A DNA stretch of 54,849 nucleotides, taken from Paraplanobispora takensis. GTDB taxonomy: Bacteria; Actinomycetota; Actinomycetes; Streptosporangiales; Streptosporangiaceae. The stretch spans positions 1 through 54,849 of the forward strand of contig NZ_BOOK01000063.1 in the NCBI RefSeq assembly GCF_016863195.1, in the 5' to 3' direction. Below, piece by piece: positions 18,093-26,328 of the stretch. The notes beneath the pieces are model-generated. The model was not told where the DNA came from. It made no database searches and saw only the letters and a program-made list of their open reading frames with translations. A program made the translations under genes and the position numbers. How positions within the stretch are numbered: position 1 is the stretch's first letter; each line of letters begins with the position of its first letter.

Positions 18093-18932
18093 TCATCCGG
18101 CGGAGCCGGACGGGGGACGCCTGGCCAGATAGGAGTAGTAGGCACAGGCGGCGAAGAAGGTGCCCTGCTCGGCCGTACGCCGCTGCTCGGCCAGCCAGGC
18201 CTCGACCCGTACGGCGGGCAGCAGCTTCTCCCGGGCCACCAGCGGAGCGAAGGCTTCGGCCAGGCCGAGGAAGAAGGCGCCGGTGGAGATCTCGGCGCGC
18301 AGGTGGGCCCGGCTCCAGACCACCTCCAGATCCAGGGCGTCCAGCAGCGCGGGCATGGCCCGCATGACGCGGGGCTGGCTGACGACCACCGCCAGCAGCG
18401 CCGCCTCCATCTCCCGGCCCAGCCGGTCGTCGGAGCAGCCGAAGGTCAGGGACGCGTAGTCGCCGTCGAAGACCGCGATCGTCCCGCCCGGCCGGACGAC
18501 GCGCCCGGCCTCCGCCAGCACCCGCCCGGGGGCGGCGACGTGACTGATCAGGGTGTGCGCGATGACGGCGTCGACGGAGGCCTCGGGCAGATCGAGGGCG
18601 TGCGCGTCCCCGAGGCGGAAATCGATGCGCTCCAGCACGCCGTCGGCCGCGGCCAGCTCCCGCGCCGCCCTCAGCAGCACCGGGCTCTGGTCGACGGCGA
18701 TCACGTGCCCGGTGAAATTGCCCCGGCGCGCCAGAGCCCGGGCGACCAGCCCGGTGCCGCAGCCGATCTCCGCGACGACCTCGACCGTCTCCGGCCCCAG
18801 CGCCGCGAGGTACTCCTCGCGGTAGCCGGTGAAGGCCGGATCGGCTCCCCGGGCCTCCAGCCGGTCGACGAACCGCTGCAAGGTCGCCTCGTCCTGCTCG
18901 TTGATGAACTGCATCGCGTCGCGCGGGGCCAT
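18093..18932 (-). CDS. Class I SAM-dependent methyltransferase
   Basis: A 279-aa soluble methyltransferase. Motif I is VVAEIGCGTGLVARALARRG (about 52-71), motif II VIAVDQSPVLLRAAREL, a post-II DFRLGDAHALDLPEASVDAVIAHTLISHV, and motif III AGRVVRPGGTIAVFDGDYASLTF. The C-terminal part (about 175-279) is a helical cap ending in a Tyr-rich FFAACAYYSYLARR. It resembles Methyltransf_25/UbiE-type enzymes; the acceptor is unknown. GAGGAGG before ATG 18932 supports the start. It is adjacent to, and co-oriented with, a second methyltransferase 138 bases upstream, but the pair do not look like recent duplicates. Confidence 0.88.
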   Translation of the reverse strand: MAPRDAMQFINEQDEATLQRFVDRLEARGADPAFTGYREEYLAALGPETVEVVAEIGCGTGLVARALARRGNFTGHVIAVDQSPVLLRAARELAAADGVLERIDFRLGDAHALDLPEASVDAVIAHTLISHVAAPGRVLAEAGRVVRPGGTIAVFDGDYASLTFGCSDDRLGREMEAALLAVVVSQPRVMRAMPALLDALDLEVVWSRAHLRAEISTGAFFLGLAEAFAPLVAREKLLPAVRVEAWLAEQRRTAEQGTFFAACAYYSYLARRPPSGSAG

Positions 18933-19070
18933 GGGTGCCTCCTCACACTCCGGAGCGGCTGCCGGCCGCGATCGCCGGGCGGCCGGATGCCGGGCCTGCC
19001 CCCATGCTCCTCCGCCGCGGTCGCAGGGGCACCCCTGCGGGGACGGCGGTACGGCGGTCGCGGCGGGCGG

Positions 19071-19787
19071 CTACGCGCGGCCGGCGCTGATCATGAGGGT
19101 GCGGCCGTGCGGCCCGCCGTACCAGAAACGCCATCCGAGATCGCGTACCTCCAGGTCGGTGGCGCCCAGCCCGCGCAGGACCACGGTGTAGTCGTCGACG
19201 TGCCGGAAGTCGGCGAGCCGCAGCCGGCCGCCCGGCCGGAGCACCCTGAACGCCTCGGCCACCGCTCTGGCCCGGCCCTCGGCGTCGGGGATGTTGTGCA
19301 CGGCCAGGCTGGAGACCACCAGATCGTACGATCCGTCGCCGAACGGCAGGTCGCGCATGTCGCCGGTGACCAGCTCGATCCGGTCCGCCACGCCCTCGGC
19401 GCGGGCGTTGGCCAGGGTGGCGTCCGTGCTGTTGCCCGACTGGTCGCCGGTCCACAGGTCGATCCCCGTGGCGCTTCCCGCAGGCACCCGCCGGGCGGCC
19501 TTGAGCAGGACGAGACCGCGGCCGCAGCCCAGGTCGAGCACCCGCTCGTCGCCGCCCAGGCCCAGCCTGTCGAGCTCGTCGTCCCACACGCGGAACTTGC
19601 CGCGCAACGTGGTGTGCGCGAACAGCGCCGCCCCGGCGACCAGCATGAGACCGCCCGCCAGGAGGATCACCGCCAGAACGGTCCATCCGGCGGCGAAGCA
19701 GACGGCGGCGAGCGCCGACTCCGCCAGCCCTCCGGCGAGCAGCCCGGCCAGCACCGGGGGAGCGTCCAGCCCGTAGCGCGCACGCAC
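19071..19787 (-). CDS. Membrane-anchored class I SAM-dependent methyltransferase
   Basis: 238 aa. Two hydrophobic helices at the N-terminus (VLAGLLAGGLAESALAAVCF and VLAVILLAGGLMLVAGAALF, about 12-56) should anchor it in the cytoplasmic membrane. The catalytic domain follows: RVLDLGCGRGLVLLKAARRV (motif I, about 83), GIDLWTGDQSGNS, ELVTGDMRDLPFGDGSYDLVVSSLAVHNI and FRVLRPGGRLRLADFRH. The ending, WRFWYGGPHGRTLMISAGRA, is distinctive. GTG 19787 is used, with AGGA upstream. The acceptor might be membrane-associated, by topology alone. It lies just upstream of the chitinase gene's 3' end but reads as a separate unit. Confidence 0.85.
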   Translation of the reverse strand: MRARYGLDAPPVLAGLLAGGLAESALAAVCFAAGWTVLAVILLAGGLMLVAGAALFAHTTLRGKFRVWDDELDRLGLGGDERVLDLGCGRGLVLLKAARRVPAGSATGIDLWTGDQSGNSTDATLANARAEGVADRIELVTGDMRDLPFGDGSYDLVVSSLAVHNIPDAEGRARAVAEAFRVLRPGGRLRLADFRHVDDYTVVLRGLGATDLEVRDLGWRFWYGGPHGRTLMISAGRA

Positions 19788-19877
19788 ACCACATTCCTAC
19801 CGGCGCCGCCGGCCGCGTGCAATCCGCACGGGCCGGCGACGCCGGTGATCACTGTGCACCTGCGGAGCGGCTGGAGA

Positions 19878-22436
19878 TCACCTCAGGCCGGCGTCGACGG
19901 CGGTGGTCAGGGTGCCGGTGTCGCCGGACATCTCCCAGATCATCACGCCGAGCAGGCCCTTCTGCCGTACCCACGCGGTCTTGCGGGCGATCGACCAGGT
20001 GTCGTCGAAGGTCCACCACTGGCCGCCGTTGCCGGTGAAGCAGTAGGTGGCCACCGCCTGCTCGTCGTGCCGTACGGTGCACCCCGGCACGCTCGCCACG
20101 AGATTGCTGTATCCGCGGGTGCCCGCCTCCTCCTGGAACTGGCCGGGGGCGGCGCCGGTGGCCGACTGCCATTCGCCGTACCTGCCGCCGTCGGCGACGC
20201 CCTGCCAGCCGCGCCCGTAGTAGGCGAGGCCAACGGTGATCTTCCTCGGGTTCACCCCGGCGTCCAGATACTCCTTGACCGCGTTCTCGACGCTGAAGTG
20301 GAAGGAGTACGGATCATCGGCGTCGGCGTACAGGTTGCCCTGGTGACCGGTCCGGTTCGGCTCCCAGGAGTTGTCGCTGCCCGAGCCGTGGAAGTCGTAG
20401 CCCTGGACGTTGAAGATGTCCATGTGCCTGGCGACCTCGGCCAGCTCCCAGCCCGCCGCGATCTTGGCGGGGTCCGCCGGGGTGAAGGCGGTCAGCTGGT
20501 AGCGCTTGCCGGTCTCCTCGGTCAGCGCGTCGAGCTGCCGGCGGAACTCGGCGATCAGCAGCGTGTTGTTCCGCTTGTCGGCGGTGCTGACGTGGTTGCC
20601 CGGGTGCCCCTCGGCCCCCGGCCACTCCCAGTCCAGGTCGATGCCGTCGAAGATCCCGGCGGCGGTGCCCGGCCCGCCCGCGCCGTTGTACACCGGCAGG
20701 TTGCCCTTGATGTAGACGTCGATGCAGGAGCTGACGAACTTGCGCCGGGCGGCGTCGGTGGCGGCCACGTCGGAGAAGTACTTCGAGTAGGTCCAGCCGC
20801 CCAGGGAGATCAGCACCTTCAGGTGGGGGTGCTTGGCCTTGAGCTTGCGGAGCTGGTTGTAGTTGCCGCGCAGCTTCTCCCAGCCGGTGTCGCCGACCCC
20901 GTCCACGGACTGCGCCGCGCTCATCGGCCGGCCGTAGTCGGCGTCCGCGTCGCCCGCTCCGTCTCCCTGGTCGGGGTCCTGCGGGTTGGAGGAGGTGCCC
21001 TTGGTGACCCCGTGCAGGCAGGTCAGGTTGACCGGGTCGATGTTGCCGAAGGCGTAGTTGATGTGGGTCAGCTTCGCCGCGGCCCCGGTGGTGTCGAGGT
21101 TGCGCACGAAGTACTGGCGGCCGTAGATGCCCCACTGCACGAAGTAGCCGACCCTGGCGTAGCCGTCGCCGACGATGTCGGCGGTGCTCGCCTTCAGCTC
21201 GTTGCTCGGCGGTGAGACGTTGTCGTACAGATCGCGGGCCCGCACGGTGAAGGTGTACTCGGTGGACGGCGAGAGCCCGTTGACCGTGGCCGTGGTGCCG
21301 GGCACGGTCGTCTTGAGGGTCCCGCCGATATAGACGTCGTAGCCTGCGACGCCCTTGTCGTCGGTGGACGCCGTCCAGGCGAGCGAGACGCTCGCCGGGG
21401 TTCTGCCGGTGCTGCGCAGGCCCGTCGGCGCGGTGGGCGGCTGCGGGTCCTCACCGGGGTCGTTGGTCCTGACCTTCAGCGCCGGGCCGGCCGGGGAGGT
21501 GTTCCCCTTGCGGTCCTTCGCCTTGACGCTGAAGGTGTACTCCGTGTTCGGGGTCAGACCGGTGAGGGTGGTGCTCGTCCCGGTGACCGTGGCGGCGAGC
21601 GCGGTGCCGTTGTAGACCTCGTAGCCGGTGACCGGGAGGCTGCCCGGGGCCGAGGCGTCCCAGGCCAGCGAGACGGTCTTGGTGGTCTTGACCGGGGAGC
21701 GCAGGTTCCCCGGCGCGGCGGGCGGCGTGTCCGCCGATCCGTCGCACCGGACGTCGTTGATCCGGCAGTTCTCCGGCTCGGCGGACGCGCTGAGGGTGAA
21801 GGCCGGGCTGTACGGCTCGGTCGATCCGCCCGCGGGCACGGTGGTGTTGTAGTGGGCGGGAGTGAGTGTGACCTGGCGGCCGCTCTGGCTCAGCGTCGCG
21901 TGCTGGGCCCCGCTCGCGGTGATCCCCGCGGGCAGGTCGAAGGTGATCGACCAGCCGTTGAGGGCGGCGGTGGTGTTGTTGGCGACCGTGAACCCGCCCC
22001 GGGTCCCGCTGCCGGTGTAGGTGGCGGTGACCGGCGCGGGCGGGGGCGGGGGATCGCCGCTCCCGTCGCAGCTGGCGTTGTTGATCGTGCAGCCCGTCGG
22101 CTGGGACGGGGAGCTGAGGGTGAAGACGGGGCTGTACGGCTCGGTGTTCCCGCCCGCCCGCACGGTGTTGATGTAGAACGCGGGGGTCAGCTTGACCCGC
22201 GTCCCGTTCTGCGTGGTGGTGGCGTTCTGCGGATTGCCGACGGTGACCCCGGCGGGCAGGTCGAAGGTGATCGACCAGCCGGTGACCGCGGTGGTGCCGG
22301 GGTTGCTCACCACGAACTTGCCCTGGCTGCCGGTCAGGGTGAACACGGCGGTCAGACGGGCGGCGGCCGCGGCGGGGGCGGCGGTCAGGGCCACCACCAG
22401 GAGGAGGGCGAACAGGATGGGGGGTGTACGGCGCAT
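19878..22436 (-). CDS. Secreted modular GH18 chitinase (two CBM2-like domains, two FnIII, GH18)
   Basis: An 852-aa secreted enzyme. A signal peptide (about 1-26, LFALLLVVALTAAPAAAAA) precedes two CBM2-like beta domains (about 27-128 and 137-235), joined by a PPPPPA linker and each ending in a C...C...DGS segment. Two fibronectin type III repeats follow (about 242-325 and 335-420), then a GH18 barrel (about 430-852). The catalytic motif is GIFDGIDLDWEWPG, with the proton-donor Glu; SLGGWTYS, NVQGYDFHG and VMIWEMSGD are conserved barrel strands. It should degrade chitin extracellularly. ATG 22436 follows GAAAGG. The promoter carries a perfect TTAGGAAA-G-TTTCCTAA palindrome. Confidence 0.95.
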   Translation of the reverse strand: MRRTPPILFALLLVVALTAAPAAAAARLTAVFTLTGSQGKFVVSNPGTTAVTGWSITFDLPAGVTVGNPQNATTTQNGTRVKLTPAFYINTVRAGGNTEPYSPVFTLSSPSQPTGCTINNASCDGSGDPPPPPAPVTATYTGSGTRGGFTVANNTTAALNGWSITFDLPAGITASGAQHATLSQSGRQVTLTPAHYNTTVPAGGSTEPYSPAFTLSASAEPENCRINDVRCDGSADTPPAAPGNLRSPVKTTKTVSLAWDASAPGSLPVTGYEVYNGTALAATVTGTSTTLTGLTPNTEYTFSVKAKDRKGNTSPAGPALKVRTNDPGEDPQPPTAPTGLRSTGRTPASVSLAWTASTDDKGVAGYDVYIGGTLKTTVPGTTATVNGLSPSTEYTFTVRARDLYDNVSPPSNELKASTADIVGDGYARVGYFVQWGIYGRQYFVRNLDTTGAAAKLTHINYAFGNIDPVNLTCLHGVTKGTSSNPQDPDQGDGAGDADADYGRPMSAAQSVDGVGDTGWEKLRGNYNQLRKLKAKHPHLKVLISLGGWTYSKYFSDVAATDAARRKFVSSCIDVYIKGNLPVYNGAGGPGTAAGIFDGIDLDWEWPGAEGHPGNHVSTADKRNNTLLIAEFRRQLDALTEETGKRYQLTAFTPADPAKIAAGWELAEVARHMDIFNVQGYDFHGSGSDNSWEPNRTGHQGNLYADADDPYSFHFSVENAVKEYLDAGVNPRKITVGLAYYGRGWQGVADGGRYGEWQSATGAAPGQFQEEAGTRGYSNLVASVPGCTVRHDEQAVATYCFTGNGGQWWTFDDTWSIARKTAWVRQKGLLGVMIWEMSGDTGTLTTAVDAGLR

Positions 22437-22451
22437 GTGGAAACCTTTCTA

Positions 22452-22468
22452 TTAGGAAAGTTTCCTAA
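22452..22468 (-). promoter_or_regulatory. Perfect 17-bp palindromic operator of the chitinase gene
   Basis: TTAGGAAA-G-TTTCCTAA lies 15 bases upstream of the chitinase ATG and just downstream of its promoter, so a bound repressor would block early transcription. AGGAAAGTTTCCT-type palindromes are, from memory, the sites of a ROK-family repressor (CsnR) at Streptomyces chitosanase genes. No ROK gene lies in this window. Confidence 0.7.
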
Positions 22469-22479
22469 CAATTGGCCGG

Positions 22480-22508
22480 ATCGTAACCCTGCCCTCACAC
22501 GTCAGCAA
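22480..22508 (-). promoter_or_regulatory. Core promoter of the chitinase gene
   Basis: On the minus strand TTGCTG (22503-22508) is followed by exactly 17 bases and TACGAT (22480-22485), a good housekeeping-type -35/-10 pair. Transcription would begin near 22473, a few bases before the palindromic operator. The rest of the gap, to 22622, shows nothing. Confidence 0.6.
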
Positions 22509-22622
22509 GGCCCAATCACCGCTTGCGGATACGCCGGTGACAGAGCGAGGTGAGCCGGGCCGGGCGGCGGCCCCGCGGCGTCCGCGTCCGGCCCGGTGGG
22601 TGCCGGGCCGGACGGCGGCCGG

Positions 22623-24251
22623 TCAGCTCAGGCGGAACCGGGCGACCAGCTGGGTCAGGTCGGCCGACATCTTCGCCAGCGCCTCGGCGGCCTGACGGGA
22701 GGCCGTCACCCCTTCGGTGGTCTGCTGGGCGGCGCCGGCCACCGCGGTCATGGTGCCGGCGATGTCGGTGACGCCCAGGGCGGCGTTGGAGACGCTGCGG
22801 CTGATCTCGCCGGTGGTGGCGGTCTGCTCCTCCACCGCCGCGGCGATGGTGGTCTGGTAGCTGCTGATGGTGCCGATGATGGTGGAGATCTTCTCGATCG
22901 CCCCGACCGCGTCGGCGGTGTCGGCCTGGATGGTCTCGATCCGCTTGGCGATGTCCTCGGTGGCCTTGGCGGTCTCCTGGGCCAGTTCCTTGACCTCGGA
23001 GGCGACCACGGCGAAGCCCTTGCCGGCGTCGCCGGCGCGGGCGGCCTCGATGGTGGCGTTCAGCGCCAGCAGGTTGGTCTGCTCGGCGATGGAGGTGATC
23101 ACTTTGAGGATGTTGCCGATCTCGGCGGAGGAGACGCCCAGCTTGCCGACCACCGCGGTGGTCTGCTCGGCGGAGGCGACCGCCTCGATGGCCACGCTGG
23201 CCGCGTCGGAGGCACCTGCGGAGATCTCGGCGATGGAGGCGCCCATCTGCTCGGAGGCGGCGGCCAGGGTGTTGACGTGCTCGGTGACCTCGCGGGCGGC
23301 CTCGCTGGCGGTGGCGGCCTGGGCGGCGGTGCCGTCGGCGGTGCCGGCCAGCTGGTCGCTGACGGTCTCCAGCTCGTGGGAGGAGGCGTCCAGCACGGTG
23401 GCGTTGGCGTGGATGACGCCGATGGCCTGGTGCATGTTGTCGGTGGCCCGGGACAGGGCGGTCGCCATGGCGCCGACCTCGTCGCGGCGATCGAGCTCGG
23501 CGCGCTGGGTCAGGTCTCCGTGGGAGATGGCGTCCAGCACGGCGGTGACCCGGCGCAGCGGGCCCACCACGCCACGGGCCACCAGCCAGGCCAGGGCGAG
23601 CCCGGCGGCCAGGCCGACCCCGCCGATGACGCTGACCCGGGTGACGACGTCACCGACGGTGTCGTGGGCGTCGGCGACGCTGGCGACGGCGGTCTTCGAC
23701 TGGAGGGCGCGCAGGTCGGCGACGCCCTCGGCGATGCGGTCGTCGATCGGCTTGATCGCGTTGTAGCCCTTCCAGAAGCCGGCCAGGTCGCGGGCGTCGG
23801 CGGCGGGGATGATCTGCCCGTCGCGGATCTTCACGTACGCGGTCCAGTCGGCGTACAGGCGCTGCCAGGCGGCCTTGTCGGCCGTGACCGCGGCGAAGGC
23901 CGCGGCGTTCCCGGCGATGCTCGCGTCGGCCTCGCGCAGGGCTTCGGCGTTCTCCAGCCGGTGCTGATCGTCGGACATGTAGTAGTTGAGCATGAGATAG
24001 CGCACCCGCAGCATGTCACTGTGGATCAGGCCCAGGGTCTCGATCGGACGCACGCCGTGCCGGTAGATCTCCTCGGCCTTGTCGCCCGAGGTGCTGAGCC
24101 CGCTGACGCTGACGGCCAGTACGAGCAGGCACGCGGCGGCGACCGCCGCGACGGCGGACATGATCTTCGTGGTGAGCGGCAGGTCCCGGCCACGGGCGGT
24201 CAGCGACCGCCGCGCGGACGGGCTCGGCACCGGAGTGGTGGAGGGCGACAT
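22623..24251 (-). CDS. Methyl-accepting chemotaxis protein
   Basis: A 542-aa transmembrane chemoreceptor. TM1 is about 29-52. A four-helix-bundle-like extracytoplasmic ligand domain (about 55-185) contains [28 protein letters not shown]2 is about 187-208, then HAMP ([27 protein letters not shown]), and a long coiled-coil signalling domain with the invariant hairpin region [36 protein letters not shown] split over about 385-420. It should couple to CheA/CheW, none of which is encoded here. AAGGA precedes ATG 24251. It is divergent from the MEDS-STAS gene. Its presence suggests a motile stage such as zoospores. Confidence 0.93.
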   Translation of the reverse strand: MSPSTTPVPSPSARRSLTARGRDLPLTTKIMSAVAAVAAACLLVLAVSVSGLSTSGDKAEEIYRHGVRPIETLGLIHSDMLRVRYLMLNYYMSDDQHRLENAEALREADASIAGNAAAFAAVTADKAAWQRLYADWTAYVKIRDGQIIPAADARDLAGFWKGYNAIKPIDDRIAEGVADLRALQSKTAVASVADAHDTVGDVVTRVSVIGGVGLAAGLALAWLVARGVVGPLRRVTAVLDAISHGDLTQRAELDRRDEVGAMATALSRATDNMHQAIGVIHANATVLDASSHELETVSDQLAGTADGTAAQAATASEAAREVTEHVNTLAAASEQMGASIAEISAGASDAASVAIEAVASAEQTTAVVGKLGVSSAEIGNILKVITSIAEQTNLLALNATIEAARAGDAGKGFAVVASEVKELAQETAKATEDIAKRIETIQADTADAVGAIEKISTIIGTISSYQTTIAAAVEEQTATTGEISRSVSNAALGVTDIAGTMTAVAGAAQQTTEGVTASRQAAEALAKMSADLTQLVARFRLS

Positions 24252-24458
24252 GGCGTTCCTTCACGGTGAGGAGAACGAGGCAGGGGAATCCGGGGTGGCG
24301 CCCTTCACATCGGCCGCCGCCGGCCGATCCTGAGCAGTCGGCCCGCCGGGGCCCGGGGGGCACCGGCGGTATGGGCAGGGGAAAGGGGTGACAGTACGCT
24401 GAGGCCCGGAAGCGTGAGGACGCGGGAGATCTCAGGCGAACCGGTGATGGGAGGATCG

Positions 24459-25322
24459 GTGCGTCAGGTCAAGGACGTGCAGCTGGGTGATCACCTGTGT
24501 CTGGCGTTCGCGCACGAGGCCGAGCAGCGTGAGGTGGCCTGTGCTTTCGTCGTCGCCGGGCTGGCCCGTGGCGAGCGGGTGCTGTGTCTCACCGACGGGC
24601 CCGGTGTCGATCGGGTGGGGCGCTGGTTGCGGGAGGCCGGTGTCGACGTCACGGCGGCGACGGCGGACGGGCAGCTGGGCGTCCGGGCGGCCGAGGACAG
24701 TTACCTGGCCGGTGACCGGTTCGATCCGGACGCGATGATCGCGGCGTTGCGCAGCGAGGCCGACGCCAGCCTGAGGGCCGGTTTCACCGGGTTCCGCGTC
24801 AGCGGCGAGATGAGCTGGGCCCTTCGCGAGGTGGCCGGGGCCGGCCGCCTGGAGGAGTACGAACGGCGCGTCACCGCCCTGTTCGACGAGGGCATGTCGG
24901 CGGCGATCTGCCAGTACGACACCCGGGTGTTCCCCGCCGAGCGACTGCGGGCCCTGATCGGCTGCCACCCCGAACGGGTCCAGCCGGACGCGCTGCTGCA
25001 GGACGGGCCGTTGCGGATCACGCCGGGCGTCGATCCCGGCGGGCAGCCGGTGCTGCGCGTCTCCGGCATGATCGACCGCAGCACCACGACCGCCTGGAGC
25101 ACCGCGCTGCGCACGGTGACCGGTGGACAGGGCGATGTGCGCATCGACATGAGCGAGCTGGAGTTCATCGACGTGGCGGGCCTGCGCACGCTGGCGGACG
25201 CGGCCGCCGCCCTGCCGGCCGGGCGGTGCCTGCACGTTCTGCAACTGGCGCCGGCCCTGAGGGAGGTCATCCGCATGGTGGGCTGGGACCGGACCCGCGG
25301 TCTGGTCATCGAGGGACGGTGA
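24459..25322 (+). CDS. MEDS sensory domain fused to STAS (anti-sigma factor antagonist-like)
   Basis: A 287-aa protein. The MEDS domain (about 1-185) starts with the typical DVQLGDHLCLAFAHEAEQ and contains FVVAGLARGERVLCLTD and AAICQYDTRVF. The STAS domain (about 190-287) contains VLRVSGMIDRST, the anti-sigma-antagonist phosphosite region VRIDMSELEFIDVAGLRTLADAA with Asp in place of the usual D-S-S/T pattern, and LHVLQLAPALREVIRMVGW. The usual phosphorylatable Ser is replaced by VAG, so switching may be by ligand rather than phosphorylation. GTG 24459 is preferred because GGGAGGA precedes it; ATG 24447 and 24414 are also in frame. The next gene follows after seven bases. Confidence 0.85.
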   Translation: MRQVKDVQLGDHLCLAFAHEAEQREVACAFVVAGLARGERVLCLTDGPGVDRVGRWLREAGVDVTAATADGQLGVRAAEDSYLAGDRFDPDAMIAALRSEADASLRAGFTGFRVSGEMSWALREVAGAGRLEEYERRVTALFDEGMSAAICQYDTRVFPAERLRALIGCHPERVQPDALLQDGPLRITPGVDPGGQPVLRVSGMIDRSTTTAWSTALRTVTGGQGDVRIDMSELEFIDVAGLRTLADAAAALPAGRCLHVLQLAPALREVIRMVGWDRTRGLVIEGR

Positions 25323-25329
25323 TCCGCTC

Positions 25330-26289
25330 GTGAGAACCACGGACGCTCGGCGCCCCCCGGCCGAGCCGGAGCTGCGGCACCACGCGCTGATCTACGACAG
25401 CGACGAGGCGTTCCTGGCGGCCACCACCGGTTTCTGCCTGGACGGGCTGGCCGGTGGGGACAGGGTGCTGGTGGTGACCGGCGAGGCCAACATCGGACTG
25501 CTCACCGGCAGCCTGGGCCCGGCCGCCGCCGACGTGGAGTTCGTCACCACCCGCAAGTGGTACGGCACTCCGGGCCGGACGCTGGCCGCCTATGCCCGCT
25601 ACGTCGACACCCACCGGGAGCACCACCCGCGCGTGCGCGTCGTCGGAGAGCCGCTCTGGGAGGGCCGCAGCCCGGCCGAGGAGGCCGAGTGGACCCGGTA
25701 CGAGTCGGTGATCAACGCCGCGTTCGCCGGCAGCCCGGCCTGGATCATATGCCCCTACGACGAGCGGGTGCTGCCGGAGCGGGTGGTGGCCGACGCCCGC
25801 CGTACCCACCCCGGCCTGCTGTCCGGCTCCATCGAGCGGACCAGCGACGCCTACACCGACCCGGCCGCGTTCATGCACGCCGCCGACCACCTGCCGCTGC
25901 CGTCACCGCCCGCCGGGGCGGTGACGGAGATCCGTTTCGACGCCGATCTCAGGCGGATGCGGCGGCAGGTGGGCGCCCGCGCGGTGGCGCTCGGCCTGCC
26001 GGAGGAGCAGATCGGCCGGTTGCTGCTGGCCGTCCACGAGGTCGCCGCCAACGCCGTGCAGCACGGTGGAGGGCACGGCCGGATCCGGTTGTGGGCCGAC
26101 CGGGACGGCGTCGGCTGCGACGTCATCGCCCCCGGCCGGATACACACCCCGCTGGTCGGCTATCTGCCGCCCGACTCCGGGGCGGCCCACGGCCACGGTC
26201 TGTGGGTGGTGCGCCAGCTGTGCGACCTGCTGGAGATCCGCAGCGGGCCGCGGGGCACCCAGGTCCGCCTGCGTCTCACCCGCACCTGA
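25330..26289 (+). CDS. MEDS sensory domain fused to HATPase_c (RsbA/RsbW-like anti-sigma factor)
   Basis: A 319-aa protein. The N-terminal MEDS domain (about 15-190) contains HHALIYDSDEAFLAATTGFCLDGLAGGDRVLVVTGEAN and WIICPYDERVLPERVV. The C-terminal GHKL ATPase (about 200-319) has the N-box LLAVHEVAANAVQHGGG, a shortened G1 (WADRDGVGCDVIAPG) and the G2-like GAAHGHGLWVVRQLCDLLEIR. This is the organisation of RsbA-type serine kinases / anti-sigma factors. With the preceding MEDS-STAS gene it forms an operon encoding both halves of a partner-switch. GTG 25330; GAGGGACGG lies about a dozen bases upstream. No sigma factor gene is adjacent. Confidence 0.85.
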   Translation: MRTTDARRPPAEPELRHHALIYDSDEAFLAATTGFCLDGLAGGDRVLVVTGEANIGLLTGSLGPAAADVEFVTTRKWYGTPGRTLAAYARYVDTHREHHPRVRVVGEPLWEGRSPAEEAEWTRYESVINAAFAGSPAWIICPYDERVLPERVVADARRTHPGLLSGSIERTSDAYTDPAAFMHAADHLPLPSPPAGAVTEIRFDADLRRMRRQVGARAVALGLPEEQIGRLLLAVHEVAANAVQHGGGHGRIRLWADRDGVGCDVIAPGRIHTPLVGYLPPDSGAAHGHGLWVVRQLCDLLEIRSGPRGTQVRLRLTRT

Positions 26290-26328
26290 CGACCGGCGCG
26301 GTCGCCGGGCGCGGGCGGGTGAGAGACG

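Noticed and set aside
18303-21215. A 970-codon plus-strand frame opposite methyltransferase and chitinase genes
   Set aside because: Shadow of real genes on the other strand; low-complexity composition and no ribosome site.
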